Shown here in pieces: positions 7,975 to 16,999 of a stretch of DNA of 64,000 bases. The notes under the pieces are model-generated. The model was not told the DNA's origin, did no database searches, and was given only the letters and a program-made list of their open reading frames with translations. How positions within the stretch are numbered: position 1 is the first letter of the stretch; each line of letters starts with the position of its first letter. The stretch is from JBHHUI01 sp965248775 (lineage in GTDB: Bacteria; Chloroflexota; Anaerolineae; Anaerolineales; JBHHUI01). A program made the translations under genes and the position numbers. The stretch spans positions 1,116,001 through 1,180,000 of the forward strand of contig OZ252150.1 in NCBI GenBank assembly GCA_965248775.1, read 5' to 3'.

Positions 7975-10355
7975 GAACAGCCTATCGTAAAGTTGTCCGC
8001 GATCTCTGGCGCAACCGCGGTCGTACCATTCTGGTGATTGTGAGTATAGCTGTGGGTGTGATGGCCGTCGGCATGATCCTATCGAGCAACGGATTGATAG
8101 ATCGACAGATGACCCGTGCCCAAATTGCGAGTCAGCCGGCGCACGTCGTCCTCTATCTCACCGGCCTGATCTCGGATGAAGAAGTCCGTGCTATCTCGCG
8201 TTTGCCGGAAGTGGACTTTGCGGTCGGTCGTGCTGACCGCGGCATCCGCTGGAAGCTTTCAGCGGAGGATGATTGGGATGATGCCAGTCTGATTGCGATA
8301 GACGATTATGACGAGCAACGCCTGGATGTCTTTGAATTGAAAGCTGGTACCTGGCCCGAGACAGATTCGGTTGTCCTGGCAGCCTCCCACGTCGAGCCGT
8401 ATGGCCTTCCTGAAATTGGAGGCGAGCTTCTCTTAGAAATTAATGATCGCGCGCGAGCTTACACCATCACAGGAATTTTGCGGGACCACCATCAGGCTCC
8501 ACCACCTTTTTCCAACAATGTAGCTTTCTACGTGACGCGGACTTCAATGAAACAAATTCTTGGTGAGGATCGCTTCGACGAAATCCGACTCACTGTTCCG
8601 AAGTTCTCACAAGAGGCAGCCGAAGAGGCCGCTGAAGCGGCTGAAGCAAAACTGGAACGTCAGGGAGTCTTTGTTAATTGGACCCAGATCCAGGAACCGG
8701 ATCGGCATTGGGCGCAGGACATTATGGATGGTGTGGGTCTGATTCTGACGATTATGGCGGTCGCTTCACTGTTCTTGAGTGTGATCCTCGTTATTAACAC
8801 TATCAACGCACTGATTGCACAGCAGATCCCTCAAATCGGAATTATGAAGACTGTAGGTGGCGTCAGCCGTCAGATTTCGCGCCTTTACCTGGCAAGCGTG
8901 ATCGTTTATGGCGTGCTGAGTTTACTCCTTGCGGTTCCGCTGGGAGCATTTGGGGGTAGTGCTCTGGCTGGGTGGTTGCTTAATCTGTTGAATGTACCCA
9001 CCGGGTCCTTTGAACTTCTTTCAGACACGCTACTGATCCAGGCAGGCGCCGGATTGGCCGTCCCATTGATGGCGGCACTCTATCCGGTGTTGCAGGGGGT
9101 TGCGATCTCTGTCCGAGAAGCATTGAGTGTGTACGGCGTCGGCTCCGGGAAATACGGCAATGGGTTGATCGATCGCATTATGAGTCGCGTGCGAGGTATT
9201 CCCCGATTGCCAATTTTGGCCGTGCGCAATACCTTCCGCCGCGCGGGTCGTGTCGCATTGACCGAGGTAGTTCTCGTTACTGCTGGTGCGATCTTCATGC
9301 TCGTTTTGAGTACCCATTTCTCTTTTACAAATACCATCGCAGAAATTTGGCGCGGCCTCGGGTTCGATGCCAATGTTGGCTTCAGCAACCTGCAACGCAT
9401 TGATGAGATTCAACCGCTGATCGCTGCTCGCCCGAATGTGGATCGGGTAGAGATGTGGGTTTGGAGCGCAGCAAACGGTCTCCCTCCCGAAAATTCGGAA
9501 GTAGAGGAGCAGCGCATTTTCCTGCGTGGCCTCCCTCGCGACACAGAGATGTTTATCCCGAATCTTGTTGCGGGCCGAAACCTCGATCCGGATGAGGGGC
9601 ACGCTCTGTTACTCAACCAAAAGGTCGGCATCGAAATGGAGCTTGAAGTTGGCGATGAGATCGAGCTTGATTTTGGAAACAATCAGGTCAGCACTTGGAC
9701 AATTGTTGGGCTCATCTTTGATCTCACGGGTAACCAGGCAAGTGCATACATGCACATCGATTTACTCAACCAGGAACTCAATCAAATGGGCCGTGCCACA
9801 TCCGCACAAATACGTGCTGCAGATAACCGCCGCAGCGGCCAACTCGAACTTGTCGAAGATCTGGAGACTTATTTCAAATCGATTGGCAATGAAACCGCCT
9901 TGGCAAATACTGCGATCGAAGACCAGGAACAGGCCGAGTCGCAATTCAATATACTAACGACAATTTTGATGACTATGACGGTTGTCATGGCGGTAGTCGG
10001 TAGTATTGGGCTGAGCGGCACGCTATCGATCAATGTGATCGAACGCCGGCGCGAAATTGGAGTAATGCGCGCTGTGGGCGCCTCCTCGTTTGATGTTGCG
10101 CTGCTCTTCATCGGGGAAGGGCTTATGCTCGCATTGCTTAGCTGGGCGATTGCAGTGCCCATCAGTATCGTGCTCGGGCGTCCATTTGTAAATGCAATTG
10201 GAACAATCATTGAGTTTCCTGCTCAGTATGTGTTATCAACTCAGGGGTTCTGGATTTGGCTGATTATTGTAGTTATCCTATCAATCGTCGCGAGCTGGTT
10301 ACCCTCCAGGCGCGCGACCAAAATCAGCGTGAATGAAAGTCTTGCGTACGAATAA
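7971..10355 (+). CDS. FtsX-like ABC permease, duplicated MacB type
   Basis: At 794 residues, it has an N-terminal membrane anchor (about 19-40), a large extracytoplasmic domain, then three transmembrane segments of an FtsX domain (about 255-385). A second anchor, a second periplasmic domain and a second FtsX triplet (about 660-790) follow. Each permease half carries the expected region (NALIAQQIPQIGIMKTVGG; SINVIERRREIGVMRAVGA). This two-FtsX layout is usual for Gram-positive-type and Chloroflexota exporters. It pairs with the ATPase at 7261 and the HlyD-like lipoprotein at 10443 as a tripartite-like efflux unit. The cargo is unknown. Confidence 0.9.
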   Translation: MRTAYRKVVRDLWRNRGRTILVIVSIAVGVMAVGMILSSNGLIDRQMTRAQIASQPAHVVLYLTGLISDEEVRAISRLPEVDFAVGRADRGIRWKLSAEDDWDDASLIAIDDYDEQRLDVFELKAGTWPETDSVVLAASHVEPYGLPEIGGELLLEINDRARAYTITGILRDHHQAPPPFSNNVAFYVTRTSMKQILGEDRFDEIRLTVPKFSQEAAEEAAEAAEAKLERQGVFVNWTQIQEPDRHWAQDIMDGVGLILTIMAVASLFLSVILVINTINALIAQQIPQIGIMKTVGGVSRQISRLYLASVIVYGVLSLLLAVPLGAFGGSALAGWLLNLLNVPTGSFELLSDTLLIQAGAGLAVPLMAALYPVLQGVAISVREALSVYGVGSGKYGNGLIDRIMSRVRGIPRLPILAVRNTFRRAGRVALTEVVLVTAGAIFMLVLSTHFSFTNTIAEIWRGLGFDANVGFSNLQRIDEIQPLIAARPNVDRVEMWVWSAANGLPPENSEVEEQRIFLRGLPRDTEMFIPNLVAGRNLDPDEGHALLLNQKVGIEMELEVGDEIELDFGNNQVSTWTIVGLIFDLTGNQASAYMHIDLLNQELNQMGRATSAQIRAADNRRSGQLELVEDLETYFKSIGNETALANTAIEDQEQAESQFNILTTILMTMTVVMAVVGSIGLSGTLSINVIERRREIGVMRAVGASSFDVALLFIGEGLMLALLSWAIAVPISIVLGRPFVNAIGTIIEFPAQYVLSTQGFWIWLIIVVILSIVASWLPSRRATKISVNESLAYE

Positions 10356-10442
10356 TTTGGAAAAGTGCCACAATGAACCTGATGAGAATCAGGGAAGCGT
10401 CCGGCGTATACAACCGGAAAGAAATTTCGGAGTAGAAAGAAC

Positions 10443-11885
10443 ATGAGAAATAAACGTACATTCTTCGTGCTATTCGCCTTTGCGGGATTGGTTTTGTCAG
10501 CTTGTGATCAAGGTGCGGAGGCAACTGAAGAGGGCTTTGTTCCAGTCGTTGTTGATGATTTCAATGTAATCGCAGAAGGGCGACTCGTCCCGAATAGATA
10601 TGTCGAGCTCGCGTTCGGAGCTCCTGGTCTGGTGCAGGAAGTGATGTTTGCGGAAGGCGATATTGTTGCAGAAGGGGATGTGCTGGCAGTACTAGACAAT
10701 AAGGAGCAACTGCGTGCAAATTTAGCGCAGGCTCAATTCAGCCTCGAACAAGCAAACCTGGAATTGCTCAACGCTCAGCAAGCCCTGGACGACCTATTCG
10801 AAAATCATGAGGTGCTCGTTGCGCAAGCACAGCAAAATATTGCATTAGGTCAAGATCAGCTGAATCAAGCGAACCTGGACTTGGGCTATCTCAACAATCC
10901 TGATATTGAATACTATCAGGACGAAGTTGAGGACAAGAGGGAAGAGCTGTTTATTGCGATGGGGAACGAGGAGATCACATCTTTCACTGACCAGAGTGGT
11001 GTGGTGGATCGCGCCCAGGAAAATTATGATGATTTCCTGGAAATCCTGAACCATGTCAAAGACCAGGTTAACGATTGTGTTCCCGCGGATACGGATGACG
11101 ATGGGGTGATCGACTTCCTTTGTGACCCCAATCGTTTCATCACGTATAAGTTTGTACGCTGGACTCTAGAGGACGCGCAAGAAGCGTTCGATGATGCTGC
11201 GAATGTCCTCCGTGAGGCACAAATTCAGCTTGGGCAAGCTCAGATTGGCGATACCAATGCAATTGACCAGGCTCGTGAAGACCTAGAGGATGCCGAGCAA
11301 GATTTGAATTGGGCTACGAACGACCCAGATGCTATCGATCTGGCTTTGCGAGAGGCCGATTTGATTGTGGCGGAGGCGAACCTTGCGGAGTCCATACGGA
11401 ATTGGGAGAAGATAAAAGACAGTCCGGACGCAGACGACGTGGAGATGGCCGAAGGGCGCATTACACAGGCAGAAGCACAGATTGCGAACGCGGAAGCTGC
11501 ATATGAGGCTGCACAGGCTGCCCTGGACGATGGTGAACTACGCGCTCCCTGGAGCGGCACGATTGCCAATCTCGATCTAATGGTTGGTGAACATGTCTCA
11601 CCCGGGGTGCTGGTTCTCACACTCGCCGACTTCACCTCCTGGATTGTGGAGACGGATAATCTGACGGAGATCGAAGTTCCCGATGTGGCGGTTGGTCAGT
11701 CCGTATTGATTACTCCCGATGCACTTCCCGATTTGGAAATCGCTGGTGAAGTTGAATCCATTGGCGGTCTGTACGTGGAAAAGCGCGGTGACATCACCTA
11801 CACAGTAATAATTCGCATCATCGAGTTAGATGAACGTTTCCGCTGGGGTATGACAGTCGTTACAAATTTTGATTCGCGTTCGTAG
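10443..11885 (+). CDS. HlyD/RND-type efflux adaptor lipoprotein
   Basis: A 480-residue lipoprotein with lipobox LSAC (Cys21), then a biotinyl-lipoyl-like half motif (APGLVQEVMFAEGDIVAEGD, about residues 58-77). A very long Ala/Gln/Glu-rich coiled-coil hairpin (about 90-365) follows, with the returning lipoyl half (LRAPWSGTIANLDLMVGEHV) and a beta-barrel. This is the membrane fusion protein fold (HlyD/MacA). It is third in the operon, after the ATPase and permease; the lipid anchor suits a periplasm-like space. The start ATG follows GGAGTAGAAAGAAC. A strong terminator lies 33 bases after the stop. Confidence 0.88.
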   Translation: MRNKRTFFVLFAFAGLVLSACDQGAEATEEGFVPVVVDDFNVIAEGRLVPNRYVELAFGAPGLVQEVMFAEGDIVAEGDVLAVLDNKEQLRANLAQAQFSLEQANLELLNAQQALDDLFENHEVLVAQAQQNIALGQDQLNQANLDLGYLNNPDIEYYQDEVEDKREELFIAMGNEEITSFTDQSGVVDRAQENYDDFLEILNHVKDQVNDCVPADTDDDGVIDFLCDPNRFITYKFVRWTLEDAQEAFDDAANVLREAQIQLGQAQIGDTNAIDQAREDLEDAEQDLNWATNDPDAIDLALREADLIVAEANLAESIRNWEKIKDSPDADDVEMAEGRITQAEAQIANAEAAYEAAQAALDDGELRAPWSGTIANLDLMVGEHVSPGVLVLTLADFTSWIVETDNLTEIEVPDVAVGQSVLITPDALPDLEIAGEVESIGGLYVEKRGDITYTVIIRIIELDERFRWGMTVVTNFDSRS

Positions 11886-11917
11886 GAATTCGAATTCCAC
11901 TTGAATTTAATACAAAG

Positions 11918-11942
11918 CGCCCGGCATTTGCCGGGCGTTTTT
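11918..11942 (+). terminator. Rho-independent terminator of the exporter operon
   Basis: A perfect 8-bp GC-rich stem CGCCCGGC/GCCGGGCG with the loop ATTT is followed by five T residues, 33 bases after the HlyD stop. It also lies just beyond the end of the convergent glutaredoxin gene. Confidence 0.9.
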
Positions 11943-11974
11943 GAATCCTTTTGGCTTACAGAGGCGGAGGGTAA

Positions 11975-12292
11975 TTAAGTAGTCCCTTTTTGGCGGCCAA
12001 ATACCTGTTTGAGAAAACCCGGTTCCCGATCGCCCAATTTGTTCATCACTTCTTGCGGCCACGGCTCAACTAGTACAGTTCCATCGCCGAAGACAACGGT
12101 GGGAACGGACAAATACCCGCGCGCAATGCTCTTTAGCTCTTCCTGCCATTTTGGATCACCCATACGCACATCGCGCCATTCAATTTCGACAGAAACTTCT
12201 TCGAGCGCATCCGCCAACATATGCGACTGTGGGCAGTAATCGTGCGTGTAAATTATCAGCTTATCGTCTACTTTCAACTCTTGTTTATTCAT
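11975..12292 (-). CDS. Glutaredoxin-like protein, monothiol CPQS site
   Basis: The 105-residue reading from ATG 12292 (behind GGAGG) is preferred over a longer upstream frame that is not protein-like. It has a thioredoxin fold with YTHDYCPQSHMLADALEE (about 15-32), the cis-Pro segment SVPTVVFGDGTVL (about 67-79) and a C-terminal helix. Only one Cys is present in the CxxC position, so it resembles mycoredoxin-like or monothiol glutaredoxins. It probably resolves mixed disulfides in the cytoplasm. The C-terminal RQKGTT tail is unremarkable. Confidence 0.82.
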   Translation of the reverse strand: MNKQELKVDDKLIIYTHDYCPQSHMLADALEEVSVEIEWRDVRMGDPKWQEELKSIARGYLSVPTVVFGDGTVLVEPWPQEVMNKLGDREPGFLKQVFGRQKGTT

Positions 12293-12433
12293 AGCATCCT
12301 CCAACTTTCCTTCCAATGTCCAGTGTCGCCGAACCGCGGACAATGATAACAGAAAGAAAACCGCTTGGTCGCGCGCGATCCGGTTGCATGTTGATTTAGC
12401 CGCAGCAGTTATACTTGCCATCCGGTTTAGACA

Positions 12434-13708
12434 ATGACTCGCTTTCAAATCCAAACGCCAGATTTTCCGGGCGCCGCTGAGGCAGCGCAGCTTATCCTGA
12501 AACTCCTTAAACAGGATGCAAAGGACCTGGATACGCGCAAGATCGATCATACCTTTTTTCGGGTCCTGGCTGATTTCGAAGCGCAGGCAGATTCGGCCGG
12601 AATGCCGCGCGAGGACAATCCATTTCGGCGTATGAGCGATGAGCTAGTCGAATGGTTTGATATGCAAACCTTGGCAGGGATGCAAGTGCCCGATGTCCCC
12701 GAGCCGTTTGCCGAAGACATTGGTCGTTTTCGCCACATGACTCAGGAAGCGCAGCACCAACCGGGCATGCTAGTACTAGCTGTGCGCCATCTGGAGAGCG
12801 TACTTCCGCGAATTGATCCAAGCTTATATCCAGCATTCCATGCAGCCGTCCATAATGACCTCGGGACGTCCTATTCCGATCTGCAGGTGCCTGACAAGCA
12901 GAAGGCTTTACTGCGCGCTTTAGAGTGCTATGAGACAGCCTTGGAATATCGCACGCCGGAGGCAACGCCACAAGAATATACCGCTACGCAATATAACCGG
13001 GGGAATGCGCTGTTGCACTTACCAGCATTGGGCACGGCGCGGGAAAACAATTTGGGTGCGGCCATCGAATCATTTGAAGCAGCGCTGCGAGTATTGGACC
13101 TGGAAGAACGACATCATGATGCTGCACTGATCAATATGGCACTTGGTCTGGCCCTGGCCTTAACGCCTGATGAGACGCAGTCTGAAAACTACGCTCGCGC
13201 CCTACGTTGTTTTGAGCAGGTCTTTGTCGTCTTCTCTCGTGAGGAGTATCCCCCGGACTGGGCATTGGCTCAGGTGCGTTTGGCTGAAGTGCATTTATTC
13301 GGCGGAGGGCTAAGCAGAGATGCCGCGGAATGTTTCAAAGGCGCGCTCGAAATCTATACGCCCGCGGCGGCCCAATTTGATAACGCTGCTATCAATGTGA
13401 AACTCGCCCTGACATTGGCAGTGAGCGAGCCCGTTGAGGCTGTCAATGCACTCGGGGAAGCGTTGTCTTTTCTCAAGCAAGAACGAAGTCGGCAGCAACA
13501 TGCCCAGTTGGTCGGCTCGTTCGGGCCGGCTTTCGCAGGAGAGATGACACCGGAAGGCCGCGCTCAAACCGCGGCTGAGATTTCGCGATTGGAAATAGTC
13601 GGTGGAATTGAACTGGTTCTGGCCCACTTGCGGGCTGTAATTTCCGACCCGATTGCGGCAGCCAGCCATGTCAAACATGCAATTGAGGCGCTCGAGGTTA
13701 TCGCGTAG
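12434..13708 (+). CDS. Tetratricopeptide-repeat protein
   Basis: This 424-residue soluble protein is built of helix pairs of TPR type. The clearest are around residues 135-175 (NDLGTSYSDL, ALECYETALEYR), 185-225 (YNRGNALLHL, AAIESFEAALRVL), 230-265 and 270-310. No catalytic motif, signal peptide or membrane segment is visible. TPR proteins are scaffolds, and its partner is not indicated by the divergent glutaredoxin upstream. The first 100 residues are helical and not recognised. The start lacks a clear ribosome site. Confidence 0.75.
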   Translation: MTRFQIQTPDFPGAAEAAQLILKLLKQDAKDLDTRKIDHTFFRVLADFEAQADSAGMPREDNPFRRMSDELVEWFDMQTLAGMQVPDVPEPFAEDIGRFRHMTQEAQHQPGMLVLAVRHLESVLPRIDPSLYPAFHAAVHNDLGTSYSDLQVPDKQKALLRALECYETALEYRTPEATPQEYTATQYNRGNALLHLPALGTARENNLGAAIESFEAALRVLDLEERHHDAALINMALGLALALTPDETQSENYARALRCFEQVFVVFSREEYPPDWALAQVRLAEVHLFGGGLSRDAAECFKGALEIYTPAAAQFDNAAINVKLALTLAVSEPVEAVNALGEALSFLKQERSRQQHAQLVGSFGPAFAGEMTPEGRAQTAAEISRLEIVGGIELVLAHLRAVISDPIAAASHVKHAIEALEVIA

Positions 13709-13731
13709 CAACTTCCTGTTACGCGAAATTA

Positions 13732-13828
13732 AGAAGCTTCGCTCTTCCGTTTGGCAAGGGAAGGCGATTCCTGCGCTATCGATTAAATTTGGTGAATGCA
13801 GGAGTAGGAATTAAAAAGCGAAGCTTCT
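13732..13828. repeat. 12-bp inverted repeat in intergenic region
   Basis: AGAAGCTTCGCT (13732-13743) and its reverse complement (13817-13828) flank 73 bases between the TPR gene and the convergent dinB-like gene. This could be a stem in the TPR transcript tail. No other feature is seen here. Confidence 0.5.
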
Positions 13829-13908
13829 CATTGCCCATAATTTCTAGGAGTTATTCAGTTGAAGTATTTTACCCCCCTCAATCCCCACGATTCGGGGGGA
13901 AGTTAGCT

Positions 13909-13930
13909 CCTCCCCCGATGTCGGGGGAGG
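13909..13930. repeat. Perfect intergenic palindrome CCTCCCCCGA-TG-TCGGGGGAGG
   Basis: A 10-bp perfect stem with a 2-base loop is preceded by an imperfect CCCC/GGGG hairpin (about 13883-13900) and followed by a G-rich run. It lacks a T tract, so it resembles a dispersed palindromic repeat more than a terminator, although it sits between two convergent genes and could act bidirectionally. Confidence 0.55.
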
Positions 13931-13981
13931 TTGGGTGGGGGTAGGCTACCGTGATTCGATGCAACCGCGTAATTCCTATTT

Positions 13982-14863
13982 TTAAAATGTTTTCTTAACG
14001 ACTTTAGCTCGTAGGCAACGCCCTGATTTCTTCGTGAAGTGCAACGATTCGCTTGCCGCTTCTTCTTGTACCGCCGTTGGGAGGTTCTCCATCCCAATTG
14101 TCGCGGCTTCGACCTCGGCAAGTGCATTGTAAACGCGCCGCAATAAACGTTTTGCCTCATTGGACTCTAGCCCAATCGCCGCGAGTGTCTTTTCGACTTG
14201 TACCGTATGTTGGATTAAGTGAGAGTCGAAGCGGTGCAGGCGGAATTCAATCGCAAGCCGTGTGCTCTCCCAGAAGGAGGAGGGTTGCTCCAATTCTTCC
14301 TCGGACAAGTCGGAGAGTTCGTCCATAATTCCCTGATGGATTTTGGCATGGTATTCAATAATTTCTCGAAATGAACCTTCGCCTTGGAAACGTCGCTCAG
14401 CTTCGGGTTCATCAATTGTGTAGTATTTCAAAAATTCTTCATCAGAAAGTTTCTCGACATACCCCCGCCGCCCGAATACTATCGCCGTTAGGAAATGCAT
14501 GTCAGCGCTGAGCATATGTCCAAGTACACGCCGGACGGCCCATTCTCCTGGAGCGGGAGCGCGGTCAATATCCGGCTCGCCGACATTGAGTAAAACTGCG
14601 TTCAAATCTCGAAAAGCAGCATGATACTGACCCAGTACCATTTGGGCGCGTGAGGCTGGTCGGGTAGATTGATGGCGCGCGGCTCGGATTTTCCCGGCTG
14701 CTGTCCGCAGAGTTTCGTACACGCGGAATATCGAAAACCGGACGCCGTCCCCGTCGTAGTCCATCCAAGCCCAGGGAGAATTCAACTCTGCTTCAGATTT
14801 CGGAGCCATATACGTAGCGAAGGATTCAACCGCATGCGAAAGTGCGTTGTCAGTTATGTTCAT
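13982..14863 (-). CDS. DinB superfamily protein
   Basis: The 293-residue protein has the DinB four-helix layout: about residues 100-120 RAPAPGEWAVRRVLGHMLSA, with the first metal His in GHM. A second half follows with HRFDSHLIQHTVQVEKTL (about 208-225), giving the two further His ligands. DinB-like enzymes are metal-dependent thiol transferases or hydrolases; the substrate is unknown. It lies 2 bases after thrC, so the two genes are probably co-transcribed. The first 85 residues look like an added domain, and the last 30 are basic. Confidence 0.75.
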   Translation of the reverse strand: MNITDNALSHAVESFATYMAPKSEAELNSPWAWMDYDGDGVRFSIFRVYETLRTAAGKIRAARHQSTRPASRAQMVLGQYHAAFRDLNAVLLNVGEPDIDRAPAPGEWAVRRVLGHMLSADMHFLTAIVFGRRGYVEKLSDEEFLKYYTIDEPEAERRFQGEGSFREIIEYHAKIHQGIMDELSDLSEEELEQPSSFWESTRLAIEFRLHRFDSHLIQHTVQVEKTLAAIGLESNEAKRLLRRVYNALAEVEAATIGMENLPTAVQEEAASESLHFTKKSGRCLRAKVVKKTF

Positions 14864-14865
14864 GA

Positions 14866-16224
14866 TTAGAGAGCTTTCTCAAGTCTTCTATTGATTTCTG
14901 ATTTTACGATGACGGGATCGGCAGCCAATTCCAGCGGCGGATTCGGAAGGAGACTTTCCACTTCCTTCAACGAATCGTCATGGTAGCCTGTTTTGAAACC
15001 TGTGAATTTCAGTCCGTGTGCAGTGCTGATGATGATGACACGATGATGCGTTTGGATCTCACCGCGCTCGACTAGTTTTAATGTTGCTGCCAGCGCCGCG
15101 CCCGTGTGCGGGTCAGTGTACATCCCTGTTAGGTCGGCCCGCGCTGCCGCGTTGGCGAGTTCGTGTTCGCTGACTTGTTCGACGATCCCATTCGACTCAC
15201 GAATGGCCACGACGGCTTTTTCGTAACTCACCGGATTTCCGATCTGGATCGCCGAGGCCAAAGTTGACTTTGCCTGGACAGCCTGCTGCTCCTCAAAATT
15301 GTTTTTGTAGCTTAAATAAAATGGGTTTGCCTTTTCGACCTGGGCAGCCAGCAGACGTGGCATTTTCTTTATAACACCAAGATTGAGCATCAAGGCCAGG
15401 CTCTTATAGAGGGCACTGATATTGCCAAGGTTACCCACCGGCATTACAATCCAATCGGGCGCTTCCCAATCGAACTGCCGAGCGATCTCAACCCCAACGG
15501 ATTTTTGTCCCTCGATGCGCAAGCTGTTCATCGAATTTGCAAGGTAGAGGCTGTTGTCTTGTGTGACTTCTTTTACGATGCGCATGCAACCGTCGAAATC
15601 TGTGTCGAGTGCCAGGACATGCGCGCCGTTTGCGATCGGCTGAATTAATTGTGCGCGGCTCACTTTGTCGCGGGGCAAAATTACGATTGCTGGTATACCG
15701 GCTGCCGCTGCATAGGCAGCGAGCGCTGCACTCGTATCGCCTGTGCTGGCGCAAGCCACAGCACGCACCGGACTATCAGTCGACATCATCTGCTTCACTA
15801 CGCTCACCAGGACAGTCATCCCGAGGTCTTTAAAACTTCCGGTGTGACTGTTGCCGCTCATTTTGATCCACAGATCAGAAACCCCGATTTGTTTTCCGAA
15901 ACGTTCGGCCCAGAATAAGTTTGAGTTACCCTCGAACATGCTGACGATATTGTCGTTGTGCAGGTCGGGCGCAACCCATTCCTTGAGTGACCAAACGCCG
16001 CTGCCATAGGGCCATTCTGTTGAGCCAGCCCGCTCGGCGATCAACTGCTTCCACTCTGTGGCCGATCGCGCGCGCAGTGCATCCAGATCATGGTGCACTT
16101 CCAGCAATCCTCCGCAATCAGGGCAGGTGTAGATCACCTCAAAGATTGAATACTCCCCGGGGCAGCCTCGAATACAAAGAAGGTGGGCATTGAATTTTTC
16201 AGGTCCGTTCATTATTTTATTCAT
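14866..16224 (-). CDS. thrC: Threonine synthase
   Basis: A 452-residue fold-type II PLP enzyme. An N-terminal zinc-ribbon-like segment (CIRGCPGEYS, CPDCGGLLEV) precedes the catalytic domain. The PLP lysine lies in GNSHTGSFKDLGM (about residues 121-133), and the phosphate-binding loop is in VMPVGNLGNISALY. It converts O-phosphohomoserine to threonine in the cytoplasm. The C-terminal segment with AHGLKFTGFKTGYHD is typical. It is the first gene of a two-gene unit with the DinB protein and divergent from the conserved gene at 16251. Confidence 0.92.
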   Translation of the reverse strand: MNKIMNGPEKFNAHLLCIRGCPGEYSIFEVIYTCPDCGGLLEVHHDLDALRARSATEWKQLIAERAGSTEWPYGSGVWSLKEWVAPDLHNDNIVSMFEGNSNLFWAERFGKQIGVSDLWIKMSGNSHTGSFKDLGMTVLVSVVKQMMSTDSPVRAVACASTGDTSAALAAYAAAAGIPAIVILPRDKVSRAQLIQPIANGAHVLALDTDFDGCMRIVKEVTQDNSLYLANSMNSLRIEGQKSVGVEIARQFDWEAPDWIVMPVGNLGNISALYKSLALMLNLGVIKKMPRLLAAQVEKANPFYLSYKNNFEEQQAVQAKSTLASAIQIGNPVSYEKAVVAIRESNGIVEQVSEHELANAAARADLTGMYTDPHTGAALAATLKLVERGEIQTHHRVIIISTAHGLKFTGFKTGYHDDSLKEVESLLPNPPLELAADPVIVKSEINRRLEKAL

Positions 16225-16250
16225 CAGAAATTCATTATAATCTGTGGCAG

Positions 16251-16964
16251 ATGATTCCGCCCGAAGCTCTCATTCTTGTCGCCATTATGCCGAATCCCCG
16301 CGATCTGGAAATTTCGCGCTTGCTGGGCTGGTATCGCATCCCTTATCGTTCGGCCCCGAAAACTATAAGTGTAGATTTCATTGCGTTTTATCAGACCGCA
16401 AAATTCGGGGCTGAAAAATGGTCAATAAACTACACGGCCCGGGTGCTGGGGCATGAGCTCACAACGCGCGGTGAACTCTTACGGGATGAAGGAGATCACC
16501 CACGCGCAGATGATCCATATTATAAGATTCAACTTGGAGCGATTGAAAAATTGTCCGAACCAATCCCATCGCGGCGATGGCGACGTATTACATTTTTCTA
16601 CACCACAGGAGAATTGCTTGCGAGCGCGGGTGAATTAAATGACCTGATGGTGGGCAGGGCAGAACGCGAGCAATTATGGACGGTATCACGCGAGCGCGGC
16701 ATAAGCGTAGAAAAACAGTATCAACCAACTCCAGAAGTCCCCGAACTCGACCTGGCTGTCTTGTGCGCCCTAGGCAATCTTGGAATTGCTCTGGATTCGA
16801 GCAATGATGTTAGAGAAGAAGATCTCGGCGCGGATTGGACAGGTCTCTATTTGCCGGGGAACAAAGTGCGAGAGAAGCCGGAAAAGTATGCTGACTTGGT
16901 AGCGGATTATGCTGAGCGACTCGGTGGGGCAAAACCTCCGAACCATGCCGCCTATAAACCATAG
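16251..16964 (+). CDS. Conserved hypothetical protein
   Basis: This 237-residue soluble protein is not recognised as a named family. From memory it resembles a conserved unknown found in Chloroflexota and Cyanobacteria that starts with MPNPRDLEISRLLGWYRIP and contains ARVLGHELTTRGELLRDE and WRRITFFYTTGELL. There is no signal peptide or membrane segment. Start 16251 is used, but ATG 16287 is possible. It is divergent from thrC by 26 bases, so the two share a promoter region. The pattern of conserved Arg, Glu and Asp residues would fit nucleic-acid binding, but that is speculation. Confidence 0.7.
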   Translation: MIPPEALILVAIMPNPRDLEISRLLGWYRIPYRSAPKTISVDFIAFYQTAKFGAEKWSINYTARVLGHELTTRGELLRDEGDHPRADDPYYKIQLGAIEKLSEPIPSRRWRRITFFYTTGELLASAGELNDLMVGRAEREQLWTVSRERGISVEKQYQPTPEVPELDLAVLCALGNLGIALDSSNDVREEDLGADWTGLYLPGNKVREKPEKYADLVADYAERLGGAKPPNHAAYKP

Positions 16965-16999
16965 TTTCGGCGAATAAAGAGGTTGCATCCCCGCAAACC

